A stretch of DNA of 64,000 nt from Arthrobacter sp. YN (lineage in GTDB: Bacteria; Actinomycetota; Actinomycetes; Actinomycetales; Micrococcaceae). The stretch's first letter is position 1. Each line of letters starts with the position of its first letter. Both the position numbers and the translations under genes were made by a program. Positions 49,197 through 57,879 of this stretch are shown in pieces. The stretch covers positions 4,960,001 to 5,024,000 of the forward strand of contig NZ_CP022436.1 of assembly GCF_002224285.1 (NCBI RefSeq), read 5' to 3'. The notes below the pieces were generated by a model that was given only the letters and a program-made list of their open reading frames with translations, did no database searches and was not told the origin of the DNA.

Positions 49197-50504
49197 TCAG
49201 ACGATGGTGCGGAAGAACAGCTCAACAACAGTTGCCAGGTACCGGGGATCCTCAACGCCGCAGAGCTCGCGCGCAGAGTGCATCGACAACAAGGGAATGC
49301 CCACATCCACGGTCCGGATGCCAAGGCGCGTAGCAGTCAGGGGCCCGATGGTGGACCCACACGGTAGATCGTTGTTGGACACGTATTCCTGATAGGGAAC
49401 GCCGGACTCATCGCACAACCTGGCCCAGAACGCAGCGCCTGTAGCATCCGTGGCGTAACGCTGGTTGGCGTTGATCTTCAGCAGCGGCCCACCGTTCAGC
49501 ACCGGCTTGTTGGCGGGATCATGCTTTTCCGCATAGTTCGGGTGGACAGCATGGCCGGCATCGGCAGAAACGCAGAACGACGCTGCCAGCGCCTGCCGCC
49601 GCTGGCTCACCGAGGCGCCAAGACCGTCGGAGATGCGGACCAGGATGTCTTCGAGGATGGGGCCGCACGCTCCGGAGCGCGAGTTGGAGCCGATCTCCTC
49701 GTGGTCGAAGGCCGCCAGGACGGCGATCGGTCCCTCCGCCGGAGCTGACGCCGCGTGGCTGATCAGTGCCACGAGGCCCGCGTGGGTGGAGGAAAGGTTA
49801 TCCATGCGGCCTGACGCGAAGAACTCGCTGTTGGCCCCGAAAACGGCAGGGGCCTGCGTGTCTGCCACCACGACGTCGTACCCGCCAATGTCCGCAGCAT
49901 CAACAGCGGCGCCCTCCACGCGATCGGCGAGCAAGCCCAAGAGATCCTCACCCGCGGGGTCGCCTTGGCCGAAGATCGGGTTCATGTGCTGCTGCTTGGA
50001 CAAATGCAGTCCATTGTCGTTCACGCCGCGGTCCAGGTGGATCGCCAACTGGGGGAAGCGAAGGAGAGGGCCCGTGGCTGTCAGATGCTGTGTGCCGTCA
50101 CGCATGACCAAACGGCCGGCCAGCTGCAGTTCCCGGTCCAGCCAGGAGTTGAGCAGGGGTCCGCCGTACACCTCGACGCCGGCCTGCAGCCAGCCGAATT
50201 TGCCCGTAGTGGGCTTCGGCTTGAGTTTGAAGGACGGCGAATCGGTGTGGGCACCGAGGATATTGAACCCCGTGGTGGGGCCGGCGTTTTCGGGCGTTAC
50301 CCACGCGATCAGGGCGCCGTCGCGGATCACGTAGAACTTACCCGCTCCGCCATCCCACGGCTCCAGTTCATCCAGTGCAGCGAAGCCTGCCGCCTCCAGG
50401 CGGCGGGCGGCCTCGTGGACGGCATGGAAGCTCGACGGCGACGCAGAAACGTAGGCGCCGAGATCCTGAATGTGGTCAACTGCTGCGGAGGCATTCGAAG
50501 GCAT
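49197..50504 (-). CDS. M18 family aminopeptidase
   Basis: The 435-residue protein has the M18 (aspartyl-aminopeptidase-like) features: HTDSPSFKLKPKP with the first zinc ligand, the FDHEEIGSNSRSGACGP stretch with two catalytic Glu residues, DAGHAVHPNYAEKHDPANKPVLNGGPLLKIN, and CGSTIGPLTATRLGIRTVDVGIPLLSMHSARELCGVED at the C-terminus. It removes N-terminal residues (typically Asp/Glu) from peptides in the cytosol. It stands alone on the minus strand. Confidence 0.95.
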   Translation of the reverse strand: MPSNASAAVDHIQDLGAYVSASPSSFHAVHEAARRLEAAGFAALDELEPWDGGAGKFYVIRDGALIAWVTPENAGPTTGFNILGAHTDSPSFKLKPKPTTGKFGWLQAGVEVYGGPLLNSWLDRELQLAGRLVMRDGTQHLTATGPLLRFPQLAIHLDRGVNDNGLHLSKQQHMNPIFGQGDPAGEDLLGLLADRVEGAAVDAADIGGYDVVVADTQAPAVFGANSEFFASGRMDNLSSTHAGLVALISHAASAPAEGPIAVLAAFDHEEIGSNSRSGACGPILEDILVRISDGLGASVSQRRQALAASFCVSADAGHAVHPNYAEKHDPANKPVLNGGPLLKINANQRYATDATGAAFWARLCDESGVPYQEYVSNNDLPCGSTIGPLTATRLGIRTVDVGIPLLSMHSARELCGVEDPRYLATVVELFFRTIV

Positions 50505-50541
50505 GACCCCGAGTCTAGCCGCGCTTTCGGCGCCGACCGGG

Positions 50542-51429
50542 CTAAACCGTGACGTTCAGCGCGGCCGTATAACCGCCCGCAACCGAGCCGGATATAGTCG
50601 CGAGTTGGTATATACCCCCATCGTCGCCAAAGACGTTGTCCGAGGTCAGTGTGGTGTTGGGAAAATTTCGGGCGCTGGACTCGTAGCCCGCGGTTGCGTA
50701 GACCGCCTTGCACGCCGTCTCTGTGAGGGCAATCTGGGAGACGGCCAGCACCTGCCCGGCAGCGCTAGTGTTGCTCATCGATTCGAATACCTCAAAGTGA
50801 ATATGTGGCCATCGGCCGTTGTACGCGCCCGGGTAGATGGTGCTGAAGGTCAGCTGGCCGTTGGCGTCAGCCTCTTGGACGCCCCTCAGATAGTTCTCGC
50901 TCTCCAGGCCCGAATCGTAGAGCGAGTACTTGCCGTTCTGGTCGCAATGCCAGACATACACAGCAGCTCCTGCCAGCGGCGAGCAGCCATTGGCGTTGTC
51001 CAGGAGTGTCAGGGTCACCGTGAGGGGCACGCCCTCAGCTGAAGTGGTGGACGTTCCGAAACTGGACCTGATGTCACGGCGGACCACCCCGGAGGCCTCC
51101 AGGACGTTGGGACCATTGGAGCCATCCCCCGGGTAGGGCCCGAGCGTCTCCTCAGGGATCTCGACGCCACATTCAGCAAATGCCCGGGTCACCGTGCTGG
51201 AGGCCGACGCCGAAGGCGACGCGGCCGCCGTCGTACTTTCCGTCGCCGTCGCCGTTGCGCTGACAGCGCTCGACGGCGGTGCGCCGCTGCCTTCCGTACC
51301 GGGCGTGCAGGCCGCGAGGGCGGCAGCAGTCCCGGCGCCGAGGAGAACGCCCAAAGTGCGTCGCCGGCTCAGGAGCGTGGAGAGATCGAACTCGAGTCCG
51401 CGATCGTGGTTGGGGTGGGGAGTAGTCAT
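50542..51429 (-). CDS. Secreted intradiol ring-cleavage dioxygenase-like protein
   Basis: The start is ATG 51429; the longer frame to 51555 lacks a signal. The ~295-residue protein has a twin-arginine-like SRRRTLGVLLGAGTAAALAAC with a possible lipobox, a Ser/Thr/Ala-rich linker and an intradiol-dioxygenase fold. Metal ligands are seen as GPYPGDGSN, YVWHCDQNGKYSLY and WPHIHFEVFE. These are the Tyr/His ligands of the Fe(III) catecholate-cleaving enzymes. The extracellular or membrane-linked location is unusual for catechol catabolism but known in this family (intradiol_dioxygenase_like). It is divergent from the NIF3/CutA-like gene. Confidence 0.87.
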   Translation of the reverse strand: MTTPHPNHDRGLEFDLSTLLSRRRTLGVLLGAGTAAALAACTPGTEGSGAPPSSAVSATATATESTTAAASPSASASSTVTRAFAECGVEIPEETLGPYPGDGSNGPNVLEASGVVRRDIRSSFGTSTTSAEGVPLTVTLTLLDNANGCSPLAGAAVYVWHCDQNGKYSLYDSGLESENYLRGVQEADANGQLTFSTIYPGAYNGRWPHIHFEVFESMSNTSAAGQVLAVSQIALTETACKAVYATAGYESSARNFPNTTLTSDNVFGDDGGIYQLATISGSVAGGYTAALNVTV

Positions 51430-51593
51430 GCCTCCATGTAACGCGTGCCGCCTGTGCCTTGTACATGGGAAGGCTGTGGCCGGACTGTGAGGATCCCCTT
51501 GGATGTGCAATATAAACATTTTCATATGCTTGTAATGCTCGTCACATCGTGGCACGATGTCTCAACGGACATAATGACGGAAGGTCACTCGCC

Positions 51594-52040
51594 ATGAACA
51601 TTGAACTGAAACCAGTGCGAAAGCTTCGCATCCACTGGCCCATTCCCGTGGAAACCATGAAGCAAATGGCCGCCGGCGACCTTGGCGCCCTTGAGTCTGA
51701 TGAAGGCATTGCCTCCCTGCTGAACGAACTGCAGTCGGCCCCCGAGCTGGGCGGCTTCGGCAACTACCACCACGTCTTCGAGTCCTCCGCGGGCTTCGAG
51801 GGATTCACGGTAGCTGAGGGGGCCAAGCCCACGCTCGGCGCTGTAGGTCAGCGGACCATCTCGCCTACTTTTGTGTTCACCACCTACTTCGACGATTCCC
51901 TTGACCACCGGACTGTCCAAGAGTTGGTGCAACGGATTGTCGACATCCACCCTTGGGAAGTCCCTGTCATCGAGGTCTCGGGTCCGCTCAGTGTTTCCAG
52001 CAGCTCCGCGATCCACGCCGAAACGCGGATGGCATCATGA
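51594..52040 (+). CDS. Small protein with NIF3/CutA-like features
   Basis: This 148-residue protein starts at ATG 51594, with GGAAGGTC about 9 nt upstream. It has FVFTTYFDDSLDHRTVQELVQRIVDIHPWEVPVIEV, which recalls the CutA/NIF3-insert pattern ending HPxExPxxxV. The upstream half (IHWPIPVETMKQMAAGDLGALESDEGIASLLNELQSAPELGGFGNYHHVFES) is unassigned. Its stop overlaps the next gene start (ATGA), so it is part of a two-gene unit with the cyclase. Confidence 0.6.
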   Translation: MNIELKPVRKLRIHWPIPVETMKQMAAGDLGALESDEGIASLLNELQSAPELGGFGNYHHVFESSAGFEGFTVAEGAKPTLGAVGQRTISPTFVFTTYFDDSLDHRTVQELVQRIVDIHPWEVPVIEVSGPLSVSSSSAIHAETRMAS

Positions 52041-52777
52041 GCGCGCCCCTGTGGCAGGAATTGGCACCCCTTCTCCGCAACAGGACATTTACGGACCTGA
52101 CCCACGCCTTCCATCCCGGCCAGCCGCATTTTCCGGCCTTTCCCGACGAAACCAGGGAAACCCTCTTCGATCTGGAAAAGGGAGACGGGTTCACAGCCCA
52201 CAGATACTCGATTGTGGGCCAGTGGGGCACCCACGTGGATCCGCCGTCGCATTTTGTCCTGGGCGGCCGGACCCTCGACCAACTGCCCGTGGAGGACATG
52301 ATCCTGCCGTTGGTTGTCCTGGACATCAGTGAACGCGTCACGGCCAATCCGGACGCTACCCCTACCGTGGATGACGTCCTGGGCTGGGAGACGCGCAATG
52401 GGGACATCCCCGCCGGATCGTTCGTGGCCCTGCGCACCGGCTGGAGCCACCGCTGGCCGGACAGCGCTGCCATGGCCAACGTCGACCACGCCGGGATCAG
52501 CCACACTCCCGGATGGTCGCGGGAAGTTTTGGAGTACCTGATCGAAAAGCGATCTGTCAGCGCGATCGGTCATGAACAGACGGACACCGATCCCGGCATG
52601 GCCACATCGCAGCAGGATTTCAGCCTGGAAACCTACGTCCTGGCCCAGGACAAGTGGCAGATTGAGCTTCTTGCCGCCCTGGACCATCTCCCGGAGGCCG
52701 GTGCAGCCTTGATAGCCACGTGGGCAAAACCGCTCGAGGGCAGTGGCTTCCCGGCCAGGGTCTTCTCCATCCACTGA
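52037..52777 (+). CDS. Cyclase-family protein (kynurenine-formamidase-like)
   Basis: The 246-residue protein starts at ATG 52037, coupled to the upstream gene. It has the metal-binding signature HRYSIVGQWGTHVDPPSHF, the HxGTHxDxPxH-type motif of the cyclase/KynB family, plus SAIGHEQTDTDPGMA. KynB hydrolyses N-formylkynurenine; other family members act on cyclic amides or isatin. The substrate is open, but the position between a NIF3/CutA-like gene and two IclR regulators suggests a catabolic module. Confidence 0.88.
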   Translation: MSAPLWQELAPLLRNRTFTDLTHAFHPGQPHFPAFPDETRETLFDLEKGDGFTAHRYSIVGQWGTHVDPPSHFVLGGRTLDQLPVEDMILPLVVLDISERVTANPDATPTVDDVLGWETRNGDIPAGSFVALRTGWSHRWPDSAAMANVDHAGISHTPGWSREVLEYLIEKRSVSAIGHEQTDTDPGMATSQQDFSLETYVLAQDKWQIELLAALDHLPEAGAALIATWAKPLEGSGFPARVFSIH

Positions 52778-52842
52778 CTCCGGCCGTCCCCATAACGCCG
52801 GGCTGTGACGCCTGAGCAGGCCGGGGTAGCTAGAATCGATCC

Positions 52843-53619
52843 ATGTCAAAGACCTCCAGCATGGGCCGCGGCATGATGGCCCTTCTTGCGGTGGGGGAGC
52901 GTCATGCGGAAGGTTTCGACGGCGGCACGGTGGCCGACGTCGCAGCCCGCCTCGGCAAAGACCGCAGCCAGGTGTCGCGAAGCCTCAAGGGCGCGCAGCA
53001 GGAAGGCTTCCTGACACGTTCGGACCAACGCGAGTACAGCCTGGACTGGTCCATCCTGACGGACGCCCAACTGGTCACAGAGCAGCGGCTGAAGACCGAC
53101 GGCCTCACGGCCTTGGAGGGATTGGCCACCGAAACCAACGAGGCCTGCTTCCTGGGCGTACTGAGCGGAAACAGTACGGTCACTATCGGCGAGCAAGTCC
53201 CCGAGAGCGCAAACCTTGTGGGTTCCTGGCTCGGCCGCCCCTACCCTGCCTACTGCAGTGACGCCGGCCAGGCGCTCCTGTGGGATGCCCCGGACACGGA
53301 AATCCGGAAAATCTTCAGCACAGTGGAGTTCGTGAGGCATGGCCCCAACACTCCGGTTTCCGTGGATGATTTCCTGGAACGGCTCAACAAAGCCCGCGTC
53401 CGCGGATACTCGATTGTTGATGAAGAAGCCGAACCCGGCCTCTACTCATTGTCCGCGCCCATCCGGGACTTCAAGGGAGATGTTGCCGCGGCCCTGCAAA
53501 TCGTTGGGCCAAAATTACGTGTGGAGCCCCAGCGGGAAGCCTTCGCCGTGGCTCTCGGCTCCTGGCGGACGTGGCTCGAGTCCAGGGTTGGCGGAACTGC
53601 ACGCCAGTTCGAAGCCTAA
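52843..53619 (+). CDS. IclR-family transcriptional regulator
   Basis: The 258-residue protein has an N-terminal winged helix (AEGFDGGTVADVAARLGKDRSQVSRSLKGAQQEGFLTRSDQREYSLDW) and an IclR effector domain (LGRPYPAYCSDAGQALLWDAPDTEIRKIF..., ending RVEPQREAFAVALGSWRTWLESRVG). It is 65 nt after the cyclase gene on the same strand and probably regulates it. It converges with a second IclR gene, with an overlap of 4 nt. Confidence 0.9.
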   Translation: MSKTSSMGRGMMALLAVGERHAEGFDGGTVADVAARLGKDRSQVSRSLKGAQQEGFLTRSDQREYSLDWSILTDAQLVTEQRLKTDGLTALEGLATETNEACFLGVLSGNSTVTIGEQVPESANLVGSWLGRPYPAYCSDAGQALLWDAPDTEIRKIFSTVEFVRHGPNTPVSVDDFLERLNKARVRGYSIVDEEAEPGLYSLSAPIRDFKGDVAAALQIVGPKLRVEPQREAFAVALGSWRTWLESRVGGTARQFEA

Positions 53620-54386
53620 GCTTCCAGTGCCGGTCCGCCGCTGAGCCGTTGGGCGCTGGAGTGGAGAACAGCAGCGATTTTCGGGGCATTGGCTTCGACG
53701 CCGGACCGGCTGCCCAGCACGCTCAGAGCAGCAATGATCCGGCCATCCTCAGCCCGGACGGGAACGGCCAGCTCCCAGACTCCGTGTTCAAATTCTTCAG
53801 CAGCGAGGATATAACCCCTTGGCCTGTCGCGCTCCATCAAATCGGTGACTTCGGGGGCAGTGTGCGCCGCGGCCGGTCCGCCGACGCCGATGAAGTTAAC
53901 ATCCCTAAGTAAGGAACCGAGGTCCTTGGGCGAGTGGTCCCACAGCAAGGCCCTCCCCGAACCAGTGCACCACACGGGAGTGACCATGCCGGGTTTGGCG
54001 AACCCACCCAGGACTGAGTTATTGGTTGACGAACGCAGCAAGAGAACGCGGACACCCTCCCGAACGGACAACCGGGACCGCAGTCCAAACGCTGACACCA
54101 GTTCTTCAAGTTCCGCAGGTGACTTCTGAACCCACGTACTGTTCAGGGAAGCTGCGAGGCTGAAGAACCGCGGTCCTGTGCGGAAGGGGCCACGGTCCAC
54201 CCGCTCCAGCAGTCCAAGATCACACAATTCCTGGGCCAATCGGGAGACCCGGCTTTGCTCCATGTCCAGTCCGGCAGCAAGCTGTGAGACGCCCAAGAGT
54301 TGGCGTCCCTGCTTTTCGCGGTCCGTGACCATACGGACAAGGCGAAGACCCTGGCCCAGGGATGACGCCTCCGGTGACACCTCCAC
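53616..54386 (-). CDS. IclR-family transcriptional regulator, second copy
   Basis: This 256-residue protein begins GQGLRLVRMVTDREKQGRQLLGVSQLAAGLDMEQSRVSRLAQELCDLGLLERVDRGPFRTGPRFFSLAASL (winged helix) and continues with the IclR effector domain (CTGSGRALLWDHSPKDLGSLL and AVPVRAEDGRIIAALSVLGSRSG). Its last codons overlap the other IclR gene. It is divergent in orientation from the module it borders and lies next to the alanine racemase gene on the same strand, so its target could be either side. Confidence 0.9.
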   Translation of the reverse strand: MEVSPEASSLGQGLRLVRMVTDREKQGRQLLGVSQLAAGLDMEQSRVSRLAQELCDLGLLERVDRGPFRTGPRFFSLAASLNSTWVQKSPAELEELVSAFGLRSRLSVREGVRVLLLRSSTNNSVLGGFAKPGMVTPVWCTGSGRALLWDHSPKDLGSLLRDVNFIGVGGPAAAHTAPEVTDLMERDRPRGYILAAEEFEHGVWELAVPVRAEDGRIIAALSVLGSRSGVEANAPKIAAVLHSSAQRLSGGPALEA

Positions 54387-54421
54387 GAATCCGCTCCTTC
54401 CACCAAGCGTTCACGCCATTC

Positions 54422-55576
54422 TCACACGGTGGCGTCCGTTGCAAGGACACGGGCCCTGTTGGCCCACACAGTGTAGAGGTCAGCGAGTATCGCGGCATTC
54501 GCCGCTTCAAGTTCCCCGACCGTGATTTTTCCGCCGTCCTGCCCACCGAAGAGGACCACCTCGTCCCCTGGCCGGACATCCCTCACCGAGGAGACGTCCA
54601 CAACCATGGAGTTCATGGAGATGATGTCCACCACCGGCACCCGCTGTCCACGGACCAGCACATTTCCCCTCCGGCCAAGTGAGCGTCGATACCCATCGCC
54701 GTAGCCCACGGTGACTGTGGCGAGGCGCGAATCCGTGGCAAGAGTATGGGTGAGCCCGTATCCCACGCCGCTTCCAGCCGGGTAGCCGTTGACGGACCCG
54801 ATCCTGGCTTTGAAGGTCATGCACCGTTGGAACATGGCGTGCCCAGGATCCGAATCACCGTAGAGCGCAGCACCTGTGCGCACCATGTCCAACCAGGCCG
54901 TGGGGACGTTCAGGGCCGCAAAGGAGTTGGCGGCATGCAGCAGGACATCGCGCCGGGGTATCCCCGCCTCGTGAAGGATGGCATGCGATTCGGATTTGAA
55001 GCGGCTCAGGGCGTGCTTCACATGGTCAACGTCGTCCTGTGGAAAGTGCGTCATGATGCCAGCGAGCTCCAACTGCGGATGACTGACGATTCCCACTGCG
55101 GAGGCCCGTCCCAATGGTGAGGACACATCGAGGCTGTGACGGCTGATTCCCGAGGAATTGATGTCCAGGTGCACACGCAGCGTCCGCTCCTCCCCTGCGG
55201 CGATCCTGCTCATTTCCCACGCTCTCTGTGGATCGGCAACAAGTTCCTCGATCCCGTGGGCCAGGCCGGCCCTGATCTCCTGCGGTGCCGCGGCCCGGAC
55301 CCGTAACAGCCTCCCGTTGAACCCATGAGCCCGGGCAAGCCCTGCTTCTGCGTTGGTGCCAACCCCTATGTACGGAACTCCGGACGCCACCAGGAACGGC
55401 AGCAACAAGTCCGCACCGTGCCCGTAGGCGTCGGATTTGATCACGGCGCACAACAGAGCCTTGCCTTGGAGCATGGCCAGCATGGACCGGACATTTGCGT
55501 CGAAGGCGGCGCCGTCAATCTCAAGCCAACTGGATAGACTGTCCGTCGCCGCAGAAAGTTCTTCATTCGCGGTCAT
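54422..55576 (-). CDS. alr: Alanine racemase
   Basis: The start is ATG 55576, with GGGGGAAA 4 nt upstream. The ~384-residue fold-type III PLP enzyme has the PLP lysine in AVIKSDAYGHG (Lys47), a TIM-barrel N-terminal domain, and a C-terminal beta domain with VTVGYGDGYRRSLGRRGNVLVRGQRVPVVDIISMNSMVVDVS, including the catalytic Tyr region. It interconverts L- and D-alanine (or, in broad-specificity relatives, other amino acids). The gene immediately upstream encodes an amino acid permease, and an Lrp-type regulator follows; this looks like a D-amino-acid use unit rather than the cell-wall alr. Confidence 0.93.
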   Translation of the reverse strand: MTANEELSAATDSLSSWLEIDGAAFDANVRSMLAMLQGKALLCAVIKSDAYGHGADLLLPFLVASGVPYIGVGTNAEAGLARAHGFNGRLLRVRAAAPQEIRAGLAHGIEELVADPQRAWEMSRIAAGEERTLRVHLDINSSGISRHSLDVSSPLGRASAVGIVSHPQLELAGIMTHFPQDDVDHVKHALSRFKSESHAILHEAGIPRRDVLLHAANSFAALNVPTAWLDMVRTGAALYGDSDPGHAMFQRCMTFKARIGSVNGYPAGSGVGYGLTHTLATDSRLATVTVGYGDGYRRSLGRRGNVLVRGQRVPVVDIISMNSMVVDVSSVRDVRPGDEVVLFGGQDGGKITVGELEAANAAILADLYTVWANRARVLATDATV

Positions 55577-55645
55577 TGTGTTTCCCCCGGAAATGGCGAC
55601 ACGGCCGGGCATGAAGCCCGGCCGTGACGCATGGCCAATCTCGAA

Positions 55646-57088
55646 TCAGACCGAACGCTTTGCCTTGGCCTTCGGGCCGTAGCGGAAGTGGAAGAACAGG
55701 TAGCAAGCCGCAACGAACGGAACACCAAAGTACAGGGCAGCGATCTGGGTGGGGTCGAAGGCTATTCCTATCAGGGATACCAGGCAGAGGGTAAAAGCCA
55801 GGATGGGCAGCACCGGGAAGAAGGGGGCTTTGTAGGCCAGATCGGCCACCTTTCCGCCATTCCGGATGAATGCCCTCCGGTGGAAGAAATGTGAGGCAGT
55901 GATGGACATCCAGACTCCCACCACCGCGAATCCGGCAATGGACACCAGGGCCAGGTAGACGGTCTCCGGTGCAGCCACACTGCTGACCAGGGACGCCAGC
56001 CCGCCTACCATGCTGACGGAAAGGGCAACCAGGGGTATTCCGCGCCGGGTCAGCTTCTTGAGTGCCCGGGGGCCATGTCCTTCATCGGCCAGTGAATAGA
56101 GCATTCGTGCACAGGAGAACAATCCGCTGTTCCCGGCTGACAACAACGCGGTGATGATGACAAAGTTCATGATGTCCGCCGCGAACGGGATGCCCACAGA
56201 GGAGAAAACCGTGACGAAGGGACTTTCATCCAATCCCACTTGGTCGTAAGGGACTGTTGCCGCGATGACGGCAATGGCGCCCACAAAGAAGATCAGGAGC
56301 CGGATGACGGTGCTGCGCATGGCCTTGGGGATGTTCTTTGCAGGGTCCTTGGTCTCACCAGCCGCAACTCCGATCAGTTCAGAGCCGGAGAAGGCATAGA
56401 AGACGGCCAGGGCGGTGACAAGGACACCGGTGAAACCGTTGGGGAAGAGGCCACCTGAGGTATTGAAGTTCTCAAAGAGGAAAGGGTGGTTGCCGGACTC
56501 TGCGAGGGGATGGAATCCAAACAGTGCGGCCCCGCCGAAGACGATCAACGCGATGATCGCCCCCACTTTGACGATGGAGAACCAGAACTCGGATTCCCCG
56601 AAGAACTTGGAGGAGAAAGCGTTGAAGCCGAAGAGGATGGCAGCGAAGACGAGGCACCACACCCAGACCTCAACATCGGGGAACCAGCGCTGCATGAGCA
56701 AGCCTGAGGCTGTGAACTCAGATCCGATGGCCACGGCCCAGCAGAGCCAGTAGAGCCAGGCCGTAGCGAAGCCGGTTGCCGGGCCGATCGAGCGGGACGC
56801 GTAGATGTGGAAGGCGCCGGAGACGGGGTAGGCAATGGCGAGTTCGCCAAGGCATGCCATCACCAGATAGACCACGAAGGCGCCAACCAAGTAGGCGATC
56901 ACTGCCCCCAGCGGGCCCGCTTGCGAAATGGTGTAGCCCGAACTCAGGAAGAGACCTGAACCGATCACACCTCCCATCGCGATCATGATCAGGTGCCGTG
57001 GTCCCATGGAGCGGCGCAAACCGGGTTCCGGCGGCGCCAAGGGGGTATCGGCTGGATGATCCAGTTTCAGGGGTGTAGAAGATTCCAT
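55646..57088 (-). CDS. Amino acid permease (CycA-like, AAT family)
   Basis: This 480-residue protein starts at ATG 57088, preceded by CGGAGACAAGAC. It has twelve transmembrane helices and begins MGPRHLIMIAMGGVIGSGLFLSSGYTISQAGPLGAVIAYLVGAFVVYLVMACLGELAIAYPVSGAFHIYASRSIGPATGFATAWLYWLCW, the AAT-family signature. The neighbouring alanine racemase suggests D-alanine/D-serine or L-alanine uptake (CycA-like), but specificity is inferred from context only. It is 69 nt upstream of the racemase on the same strand. Confidence 0.92.
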   Translation of the reverse strand: MESSTPLKLDHPADTPLAPPEPGLRRSMGPRHLIMIAMGGVIGSGLFLSSGYTISQAGPLGAVIAYLVGAFVVYLVMACLGELAIAYPVSGAFHIYASRSIGPATGFATAWLYWLCWAVAIGSEFTASGLLMQRWFPDVEVWVWCLVFAAILFGFNAFSSKFFGESEFWFSIVKVGAIIALIVFGGAALFGFHPLAESGNHPFLFENFNTSGGLFPNGFTGVLVTALAVFYAFSGSELIGVAAGETKDPAKNIPKAMRSTVIRLLIFFVGAIAVIAATVPYDQVGLDESPFVTVFSSVGIPFAADIMNFVIITALLSAGNSGLFSCARMLYSLADEGHGPRALKKLTRRGIPLVALSVSMVGGLASLVSSVAAPETVYLALVSIAGFAVVGVWMSITASHFFHRRAFIRNGGKVADLAYKAPFFPVLPILAFTLCLVSLIGIAFDPTQIAALYFGVPFVAACYLFFHFRYGPKAKAKRSV

Positions 57089-57325
57089 GTCTTGTCTCCG
57101 TTAAGTGACAGGTGCGAACGGTACGCCGAGGACTTCCGGGGCGGGGAGCCATGGGGGCGCTTGTAGTGACGAAGGTAACACAGATCATGTGACTTTAGTC
57201 ATTAAAAACATTTGTGAATGCGAATAACGCACACTTTGCATCGCAGGCATGACGATGTGACCGTTCACTGGTCAGAATGCCCCAGCAATGAGGCAGCGCC
57301 GGAAGCCCGCCGGGGCCGGGTGATC
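57089..57325. promoter_or_regulatory. Permease-lrp intergenic region
   Basis: This 237-bp gap lies between the permease start and the 3' end of the minus-strand lrp gene; it is the promoter of the permease-racemase unit. It is locally AT-rich (around TTTAGTCATTAAAAACATTTG, 57194-57214), and TTGTGAATGCGAATAACGCACAC (about 57213-57235) could be an Lrp-type half-palindrome. No operator is certain. Confidence 0.4.
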
Positions 57326-57775
57326 CTAGATCGACGCCCGTCGGATGACGTTGGACAAGGTCATTGCCGTCACGGTGTCGCTTACTCCCGGGAGGGCAGC
57401 GATCTGCTCCCAGATCTCCTGGACGCGGCCAAGGGATCGCGCTTCGACGCGGACAATGAGGTCAAAGTCGCCACTGAGGACATCGCACAGGACCACTTCC
57501 GGAATGGATCGGAGTTCGTTCAGGACGTCAGCCCCCCGCATCCTGTCCTTGCGGTAAACCATCAGGAAGGCCGAAACCAGGGATTCGGCATCTACTCCAG
57601 CCACCACTGTGTAGCCCTGGATATAGCCCTGCCGTTCCATCCGGTCGATCCGCTGCCGCACCGCATTTCTGGACAGAAGAACCTTGCCGGCAAGTTCGGC
57701 GTGAGGGACGCGGGCATTCTTGGTCAGTTCCGCGAGGATCCTTTGATCGATGCCGTCCAGACCAGCCCGCTCCAT
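57326..57775 (-). CDS. Lrp/AsnC-family transcriptional regulator
   Basis: The real start is ATG 57775, preceded by GGAAAGGGACGC; a longer frame to 57856 is spurious. The 149-residue protein has an N-terminal HTH (LDGIDQRILAELTKNARVPHAELAGKVLLSRNAVRQRIDRMERQGYIQGYTV) and a C-terminal RAM domain (FLMVYRKDRMRGADVLNELRSIPEVVLCDVLSGDFDLIVRVEARSLGRVQEIWEQIAALPGVSDTVT). Such regulators sense amino acids. It lies immediately upstream of the permease-racemase unit in the same direction and most likely controls it. Confidence 0.93.
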   Translation of the reverse strand: MERAGLDGIDQRILAELTKNARVPHAELAGKVLLSRNAVRQRIDRMERQGYIQGYTVVAGVDAESLVSAFLMVYRKDRMRGADVLNELRSIPEVVLCDVLSGDFDLIVRVEARSLGRVQEIWEQIAALPGVSDTVTAMTLSNVIRRASI

Positions 57776-57879
57776 GCGTCCCTTTCCACCTACCCCTGCA
57801 GGGACACCAGCCCCTGCCTCGGCCGAAAGGCCACGAAGGAAATGATACTTCCACAAGTCCCCGAGGCGTTTCCCCGTGT

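Noticed and set aside
51430..51555. N-terminal extension of the intradiol dioxygenase
   Set aside because: The extra residues (from 51555) lack an SD and place a positively charged segment before the signal; the twin-arginine/lipobox signal starts cleanly from ATG 51429.
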